64,000 nt of DNA from Lasioglossum baleicum (lineage: Eukaryota > Arthropoda > Insecta > Hymenoptera > Halictidae). The number at the start of each line of letters is the position of its first letter. Positions within the stretch are counted from its first letter, which is position 1. Under the pieces are notes generated by a model. It saw only the letters and a program-made list of their open reading frames with translations, was not told the origin of the DNA and did no database searches. The stretch is from the NCBI RefSeq assembly GCF_051020765.1, contig NW_027469200.1, positions 124,001 through 188,000 of the forward strand, written 5' to 3'. Shown here piece after piece: positions 59,101-64,000 of the stretch. Both the position numbers and the translations under genes were made by a program.

Positions 59101-60876
59101 GTTCGGCACATTCATGTGCAGGACCTCAAACCCGAAACTGAGCCCGACTGGGGCTCGGACGGTCACGAAAGGGGAGCCGGGGATAGCCCGGGGCCACCCG
59201 CCTACGCGGAGCAGAACCGGGCGCCGACGGATGCCACCGCGGCCACCCCGACCACACGTCAACGAGGTCGACCGAGGAAAGTAATTGGGAGTGTTGATTT
59301 TTGTCCTAGGCCAATCCAAAGACGGACGAGACCACCAGGAAGCATGGAGGACGATTTCTACGCCGAGCTGAACGCGTTGTACGCCGTCGTAGGGGACGAC
59401 GGCAGTCGGCCACGGACGCCCGCCACCCCGGAGCACCTGGCTCCGCAACCCATGGTACTGGGCGAGGAGGTAACACCGCCGGAGGTCAACCAGAGGTCAC
59501 CGGCCGCAACCCCGACACCGCCGGCCGCGACCCGGCCGCTACCGGATCCCGACCAGAGGAACGACGGGACACCGCCGCCGCAACCAGCTCCGACAACAGC
59601 ACCCGAGACCACCGTAGAGCCGACTCTGACGGCACCGGTGACCCAGGACGGGACCACGTTGCTACCAAGCGAGGTCACGGCACCACCAGTATCGGCGGGG
59701 GTAACCGCCAAGGGAACACCGACCACCGACACCGAAACGCCGTCAATGGAGATGGCGACGACCAGGACCCCCACCCGGCCGAGACCAGTCGTACCAGGGC
59801 GACCGCAAGGGGACAGCACCACGGCAACGGTCGGCTTCACCGGCGCGCCGGGCGACCACCAGCCGATGGACACGGAAGGCACCCGGGCGGTACGACCGGT
59901 TACCTGGGGACCAACGGCAAGACGGGGGCAGATCCGGCCACGGTCTAGCTCCGACGCTAGCAACGCGTCCGTAGAGTCGGCAAAGACCCTGACAATAGAG
60001 GAGCACCGGGTACTGGCAGGGCACGAGCCCTTCCTGACGCTACCGGCACCAGCAAACGTGTCGTCATGGTGGCCACCAACCGAGGCCCCGAAGGGGAAGA
60101 GGCCGAGCACGAGGCCACGGAAGAAGAGCCGTACCACAGCACACCCACCTTTGACGCACTGGTCGGAGGACGCACCGGGCAGCGCGGCCACTGCCATGGC
60201 ACCGCCGCCACCACCACCTGCGCTTCCAATCGAGGCACCACCACCAACCCGCGAGGGCCCGCTATTCGGGGCACGCGAGGCCAGACCGGCAACGATCCGG
60301 ACACGACCGGACCCACGGAAGCTGCCACCGGGCCCACTGGACCTGCCAGTCCCGATCTGGCGCGAGCTGGAACGATTGTCCGTCGCGCCCAGGATGCCAC
60401 CGCTCCGCCACCCACGCCAGGCGTACCGGCCAAATGCGGAGAAATGGCCCGTCACAGAGTGGCGACGGAACACGGCACTACCACCGCCAACACCGCTGGA
60501 GGCCACCCCGACAACAAGTACCGGCAGGAGGGACACGAGGAGGAGCCGGCACTACCAGCCGCCAGCCGGAACCGTTTTCCCGGAGGTGCCGACGGAGGAG
60601 AGGCCGGGTAACGACGGCCACCCGGTGACGCCCTGGCAACGGGCACCAAGGGCCCTCCCACCCATACGGTATCAAGGCCGCCACAGGAACGGGGAGATGC
60701 GGTGGTTCCAGCTGCCGACAGGACGCCGCGTGGAAGTGCCGGTAGCACTCATCGCCACCAGACAATTTCTGGCAGAGCTGGGGGAGGAGCGGTGGAAACT
60801 CCACTTCGACAGGACCGGACGACTGCGGAGGTGCCAACGCCGAACACCAGCACCGACCAGACGGGGGAGTACATAA
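56089..60876 (+). CDS. pol: Pol polyprotein: protease, RT, RNase H, integrase, long C-terminal tail
   Basis: Pol makes and integrates the DNA copy. The frame is open from 56020 without a fitting ATG; translation is expected to enter at 56089 by frameshift, giving a Gag-Pol of about 1,932 residues. Residues below are counted from codon 56071. Protease: DTGS at 44. RT: LDLKSGYWQ with Asp283, then YLDD at 346-349. RNase H: TDASDHGLG with Asp495, and DALSR. Integrase: HHCC zinc finger from His688 to Cys725 region, catalytic Asp757, Asp817 and Glu852 (34 residues between the last two, from an NPVER form), then a GPY/F module near 988. After about 1030 comes a tail of more than 500 residues rich in Pro, Thr and Arg with an AT-hook (RGRPRK, 1065-1070) and a less biased last 120 residues. 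No chromodomain and no env were seen. All catalytic residues are present. Confidence 0.95.
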   Translation, partial: RPAGPTTDGRVPAPTIKYTPRPLLPILICGREIDALLDTGSQISCINAEVLDWAMQEGRRPATPANGISLADGSAMQPTGVIQLPFCTMGYEWLQNFTVLPNMGPPVLLGIQAIAALQLELKPPVNVASWPADCRAEPCQEMGLRVPREADRSEFERFLGTEMKLFNDVPGRTTLTEHRIKLLDETPLKQRYQPRNPAMQSIINEEVEKMLTEGVIEPSSSPWSSPVVVVKKKDGKPRFCVDFRRLNERTEKDAYPLPHIQATLDKLRGAKFLTTLDLKSGYWQVPLEATSRPLTAFTVPGKGLFQFRVMPFGLHSAPATFQRLLDRVIGPELEPYAFAYLDDIIIVSATLEEHREHLREVFRRLRAAGLRLNPEKCRFCVSSLRYLGHIVDQQGIRTDPEKTSAIAQFPAPKTIREVRRFHGMASWYRRFVPNFAEIMEPIAQLTRKNAKWRWTEAEEKAFQTMKRKLVTAPVLACPDFTRPFTLQTDASDHGLGAVLTQGNDAEERVIAYASHTMSKPERNYSATEKECLAVLWGIRKMKPYLEGYRFTVVTDHQALRWMRQIDNPTGRLARWALELQQYDFDVKYRPGKLNHVADALSRIEHAPGVSLLGPKPRRDTWYTKKVEEVKKNPAAVPEFQLREGKLYRRILHQLDYNEPETSNAWKLCVPTGEREAILKKFHDDPTAGHLGLAKTIVRVAKYFYWPGMFREVARYVRNCNNCQRYKTPPKPPPGLLHASPGTQPWHTVSVDLVGPLPRSRQGHIWLLVSLDRFTKWVELTALRKATSTAVAAAVQREVILRHGAPKVIISDNGRQFVGEPFTALLRAAGIEHRRTPPYAPHCNPVERANKVVKTMLAQYTGNHHNRWDEKLDEARFAINTARHEATGYSPAYLNQGRELRIPGQPEPDESTTPPQQRWRNLRDAQELARLHLAQAFGRQEHYYNLRRRDWRPAAGDTVWKKEHTLSDKGAGIAAKLSPKYSGPYTVGRIVSPVIVDLRDTSRRWVRHIHVQDLKPETEPDWGSDGHERGAGDSPGPPAYAEQNRAPTDATAATPTTRQRGRPRKVIGSVDFCPRPIQRRTRPPGSMEDDFYAELNALYAVVGDDGSRPRTPATPEHLAPQPMVLGEEVTPPEVNQRSPAATPTPPAATRPLPDPDQRNDGTPPPQPAPTTAPETTVEPTLTAPVTQDGTTLLPSEVTAPPVSAGVTAKGTPTTDTETPSMEMATTRTPTRPRPVVPGRPQGDSTTATVGFTGAPGDHQPMDTEGTRAVRPVTWGPTARRGQIRPRSSSDASNASVESAKTLTIEEHRVLAGHEPFLTLPAPANVSSWWPPTEAPKGKRPSTRPRKKSRTTAHPPLTHWSEDAPGSAATAMAPPPPPPALPIEAPPPTREGPLFGAREARPATIRTRPDPRKLPPGPLDLPVPIWRELERLSVAPRMPPLRHPRQAYRPNAEKWPVTEWRRNTALPPPTPLEATPTTSTGRRDTRRSRHYQPPAGTVFPEVPTEERPGNDGHPVTPWQRAPRALPPIRYQGRHRNGEMRWFQLPTGRRVEVPVALIATRQFLAELGEERWKLHFDRTGRLRRCQRRTPAPTRRGST
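59263..59280 (+). other. AT-hook motif in Pol tail
   Basis: The codons read R-G-R-P-R-K, the core of an AT-hook, preceded by R-Q. AT-hooks bind the minor groove of AT-rich DNA. The position after the integrase GPY/F module is where some Ty3/gypsy elements carry a targeting chromodomain. The motif is seen; a targeting role is inferred. Confidence 0.6.
60510..60873 (+). other. Unrecognised C-terminal segment of Pol
   Basis: About the last 120 residues are less proline-biased than the tail before them and contain aromatic and hydrophobic spacing (RWFQLPTGRRVEVP, FLAELGEERWKLHFDRTGR) that looks like a small folded domain. I do not recognise a family. It could be a remnant or a particle- or chromatin-related module of this element lineage. 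Confidence 0.4.
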
Positions 60877-60878
60877 AA

Positions 60879-61089
60879 GGTAACGCGTACCGCGACCTTA
60901 ACCCCGTACCGGGACACGCGAGCGTACAAAGAGGTAACGCGTACCGCGGCCTCGAAAACCCGTACCGGGATGCGCCAGGCCAGAGGAAGGTATCGCGCAC
61001 CGCGGCCTTCCAAACCCGTACCGGGACGGGCCTACTAGACAAAGAGGGTGACGCGCACCGCGGCCCTAAACCCCGTACCGGGAGGCGAT
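60879..61089 (+). repeat. Minisatellite in element 3' region, 4 units of 54-58 bp
   Basis: Four imperfect direct repeats start at 60879, 60933, 60989 and 61047. Each begins GGTAACGCGTACCGCG or a close variant and contains CCCGTACCGGGA. The inner CCCGTACCGGGA is almost palindromic. The repeats begin 3 bp after the pol stop. A frame of 129 codons (60702-61091) reads through them but is not recognisable as env. Confidence 0.85.
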
Positions 61090-61604
61090 AGATTAAGGGC
61101 TAGAGTATTTTTTTCACTGACGCGTAGAGATTAAGGGTAGAATAAGTGAGCAGTTTAGGGTAGAACATTCTTATTATTACGCGCGGGGTTTTTCTCGTAC
61201 CGTTCTAGCACCGCGAGCATCGTACAGCGGGGCAAGTTAATTTTTGTTCATTTCTTTTGTGACGGTGGCCTTCACCTGCGGGGCGGGGACGCTTCCCCTG
61301 CAGTCGAATCGCGTTATACGCGGATTTTTTTTATGTGTCCACACGTTCTTTTGTGGTACCCCGCGGCACTGTTCAAGCACGTGCTAACAATAGGATAGTA
61401 TTTAAGTTAGGAAGGGATAGTTCCATCGTATATAGTGTTACCAGAGGATATTTTTGTACGTAAATCGTAGATTGAACAATGATGTTATTGTGACAAACGG
61501 GTACCGGCGATGTATACCAAAGAGAAACAATGTGTTACGTTGTGATTACCAATCCAGTATTTTTTTAATAAAAAAAGTCTCGCTGCCGTGCGCTCGTCTT
61601 TCCC
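61090..61604 (+). other. 3' untranslated region of element
   Basis: No credible gene. It opens with three short degenerate repeats of GATTAAGGGTAGA (near 61090, 61129 and 61153). An AATAAA sits at 61567-61572, 48 bp before the 3' LTR. If used for polyadenylation it would cut before the LTR, so it is probably not the functional signal. Confidence 0.6.
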
Positions 61605-61619
61605 GAAGGAGGAGGGGGG
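61605..61619 (+). promoter_or_regulatory. Polypurine tract
   Basis: GAAGGAGGAGGGGGG is a 15-nt purine run, followed by the single T that begins the 3' LTR. It primes plus-strand DNA synthesis. Confidence 0.88.
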
Positions 61620-62852
61620 TGTAACAGACCTGCACCGGGCAGGCCTGTTACTAGTAGAACCGGATATCAAGGCGCGCCGAAACGAACCGAGCCGAGCCGA
61701 AAGGGGACCGAACCGAACCGCCGCGCACACTCGATACGCGCCCCGCGCCGCGCGACCACCGCGCCACGAAACCGATACCGACGGGAAGGAGTCGACAGTG
61801 TTTCCCCCCACGCGTACGGAAATCGACGAAGAACGTTCTAGAAGCCGAGATCGCATCTATAAAAGGCGCCACACGCCCCGGGAGAGCTCTTCTTAGCCGA
61901 GACGATACTAAGAGAAGATCGTTACGATTAGTATTCCTGTAAGTATCCTTTCCGGTGAAGAACCACATTTCCCTGAACAGAATACGGCGCACCGCCATTT
62001 TGTCAACCAGTGTTCCCGTTCCATGGAGGCATTCCACCGGTGACGAACTACGTTCCACCGCAGCAGGGTAAGGCGCACCGTCGCCCTGAAAGGCCAAGGT
62101 GTACCACCAGCCTCCTCGTCACGACGTACCGTCCACGAGAACGACCGACGAGCACGATGAACCATCACTCGTCGCCGTAGAACCGCCTGAGAGGACGTAA
62201 ACGCACGGTGAACCACCACGTTGAAGTCCGACCGACCCGACTCAGGCAGGGAGCCCTCCTCCCTTCCCGAAAATGTCCTTTTTCCCGTAGCATAGCCAGA
62301 GCACGACGTACCGTCACTCTATTCACCAAGGTGTACCACCAGCGAGCTTGTTAAGGCGAACCGTCGACAAGAACGAACGGCGAGCACGACGAACCGTCAC
62401 TCGCCGCCGTAGAACCGCCCGAGAGGATCATGACGTACGGCGAACCGCCACGTCACATATCCGACCGACCTGACTCGGGCAGGGGTTTCCTGGCCTTCTG
62501 ATCCTTCCGTTTACCTGTCCCGAAAATACATCCGCGTCGCGTCCGAGAAAGTAACGCGTTTCGTACCTGAAAACCGTGACGTGCGCGTCCGAGAAAAGTA
62601 CTCGTAATCGTATCCGAAAGTCGCGGTTACCGAATGAACATTCGCGACGAGCGAATCCAGAAAACCGCGGTCGTGAACGCGCCGGTAGCGAGCATCGTCA
62701 GTGAAACCGCCTGTGTCGTTATTTCGAAACCCGCGTATCGCGTCCAGTTCCCCATCGACCTTTTCCTCTCGTTGAACATCGAACTCTGGATCGGCGAGCT
62801 ATAAGGACGAAGAGGAAGTCTCCGAACGTGACGACGAAACCTGGTTGTTACA
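61620..62852 (+). repeat. 3' long terminal repeat
   Basis: It is 1,233 bp, identical by eye to the 5' LTR. It begins immediately after the polypurine tract and ends at the AAGC target duplication. It carries the same hairpin (61621-61651), TATA box (61858) and internal duplication (units from about 62095 and 62327). Confidence 0.97.
61858..61865 (+). promoter_or_regulatory. TATA box in 3' LTR
   Basis: Same TATAAAAG as in the 5' LTR, 8,024 bp downstream. In this position it could drive read-out transcription into the satellite to the right. Confidence 0.55.
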
Positions 62853-62856
62853 AAGC
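62853..62856. other. Target site duplication AAGC, right
   Basis: This is the right copy of the duplicated AAGC. It is followed by TGTACAGTCC, which restores the satellite monomer. Confidence 0.9.
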
Positions 62857-64000
62857 TGTACAGTCCAATATTGCACCAACACAGAGTGGAACCCGCGCAG
62901 GATTTCGTTCTCCAACCGAAGCTGAGATGGACGCGTTCGAAGAATACGCGGCCATCAACAAAGGGTATTTCGATTCGTCGGACGACGACGTGATGAAGTA
63001 AAATTGGAATTTATTCTGCGCGGCTCACCGTCTCACCGGCGAGAAGTGGTCGAAGCCACCGTAACAATATAAACAATTGACGCCCCCCCCCCTCATCGAG
63101 GCGCAGTAAAATTATCAAACGTTGCCCTGTCCGCGGCTATAAAATGGTTGCGGAGCACTGCTGTTAAGCTCAAGTGAAAGCCTTTTGATTCGAAGAATTG
63201 CAAGCTCGCATTTTCACCACTGGTCTAACGAAATGTGAGAATTAAGCTGTATAACTCAATATTGCACCAACACAGAGTGAAACCACGCGCAGGATCTCGT
63301 TCTCCAACCGAAGCAGAGATGGACGCGTTCGAGGAATACGCAACCATCCACAAAGGAGGGTATTTCGATTCGTCGGAGAACGACCTGATAAAGTAAAATT
63401 GGAATTGATTCTGCAAGGCTCTCCGTCTCACTGCTGAGACGGGGTCGAAGCCTCCGCAAAAATATAAACAATTATCGTCCCCCCCCTCAACGGGGCGCGG
63501 TAGAATTATCAAACGTTGACCGGTTCGCGATTATAAAAAGTTTGAGGAGCACTGCTGTAAAGCACAAGTGAAAGCTTTTGGATTCGAAGAATTGCAAGCT
63601 CTTATTATCACCACTGGTCCAGCGAAACGTGAGAATTAAGCTGTACAATCCAATATTGCACCAACACAGAGTGGAACCCGCGCAGGATTTCGTTCTCCAA
63701 CCGAAGCTGAGAAGATCGAGTTCGAAGAATACGCGGCCATCAACATAGGGTATTTCGATTCGTCGGAGGACGACGTGATGAAGTAAAATTGGAATTTATT
63801 CTCCGAGGCTCACCGTCTCACCGGCGAGAAGTGGTCGAAGCCACCGTAACAATATAAACAATTGACGCCCCCCCCCCTCATCGAGGCGCAGTAAAATTAT
63901 CAAACGTTGCCCTGTCCGCGGCTATAAAATGGTTGCGGAGCACTGCTGTTAAGCTCAAGTGAAAGCCTTTTGATTCGAAGAATTGCAAGCTCGCATTTTC
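62853..64000. repeat. Satellite DNA array, right part
   Basis: The same satellite resumes directly after the retrotransposon, in the same orientation and exactly in phase once the element and one copy of the AAGC duplication are set aside. It holds about three monomers (anchors near 63188, 63580 and 63970). The first dimer shares private variants with the dimer at 52749-53532, for example TGTACAGTCC and GATAAAGTAAAATTGG, so it completes the monomer interrupted at 53595. The array runs off the end of the window. Confidence 0.96.

Larger units (their letters stand above)
53596..62852 (+). mobile_element. Complete Ty3/gypsy-type LTR retrotransposon (9,257 bp)
   Basis: The element has two 1,233-bp LTRs that start TGTAAC and end GTTACA, a 4-bp target duplication (AAGC at 53592-53595 and 62853-62856), a tRNA-Lys primer site, gag, pol and a polypurine tract. 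Domain order in pol is protease, RT, RNase H, integrase, which defines the Ty3/gypsy (Metaviridae) group. No env frame was found after pol. Gag and pol are uninterrupted and the LTRs look identical, so it is probably a recent and possibly active insertion. It is far richer in G+C than the satellite and lies in the same orientation as the array as written. It copies itself through an RNA intermediate reverse transcribed in cytoplasmic particles and is integrated by its own integrase. Confidence 0.97.

Noticed and set aside
59358..60536. 392-codon reverse-strand frame opposite the Pol tail
   Set aside because: Gly/Ser/Val-rich low-complexity translation antisense to a Pro/Thr-rich coding region; a shadow of codon bias.
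60702..61091. Possible env-like frame after pol
   Set aside because: Mostly overlaps pol, then reads through the minisatellite; no signal peptide or membrane segment.
61567..61572. AATAAA as the element's polyadenylation signal
   Set aside because: It lies before the 3' LTR, so its use would remove the terminal redundancy needed for reverse transcription; at most a minor signal.

Overview
The window is eukaryotic repeat DNA with no host gene that I can support. About 54.7 kb is a tandem satellite array with a monomer of about 391 bp (roughly 140 monomers). One complete LTR retrotransposon of 9,257 bp (53596-62852) is inserted in it. The retrotransposon type (Ty3/gypsy, tRNA-Lys primer site, GPY/F integrase end) and the long satellite suggest centromeric or pericentromeric heterochromatin of an animal, most likely an insect. 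A hymenopteran is a guess from protein style, not a proof.

Layout: 1-53595 is the left satellite array, 53596-62852 the retrotransposon, 62853-64000 the resumed satellite. The monomers fall into diverged subtypes. The commonest pattern is an A/B dimer of about 783 bp: A carries CTCTTATTATCACCACTGG, B carries CTCGCATTTTCACCACTGG. On top of this are larger nested duplications. A block at about 830-10318 recurs at about 12973-20105, and the two differ in length by one 2.36-kb hexamer. Part of that block is present a third time at about 23236-25792. A 1.95-kb pentamer is tandemly triplicated at about 30290-35840. The region 35.8-53.6 kb is a mosaic of blocks reused at offsets of 1.6, 2.4, 3.5 and 6.7 kb.

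Most open frames in the array are the same satellite sequence read again and again. One diverged island (about 20500-21330) is different: a monomer there has sense codons at the two places where the A-type frame has stop codons, and its C-tract is broken into codons. Its translation looks like a small Myb/SANT-like domain. This raises the possibility that the satellite was born from a protein-coding sequence.

The retrotransposon appears intact and very young. Its two 1,233-bp LTRs look identical by eye, a 4-bp AAGC target duplication flanks it, and it has a PBS, a polypurine tract, gag and pol. Gag and pol are joined by a textbook -1 frameshift signal: G GGA AAC in the gag frame, a 7-nt spacer and a GC stem. 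Pol has protease, RT, RNase H and integrase, then a tail of more than 500 residues, rich in Pro and Thr, that carries an AT-hook. There is no env gene. The insertion splits the second copy of a 785-bp satellite dimer, so it happened after that duplication.
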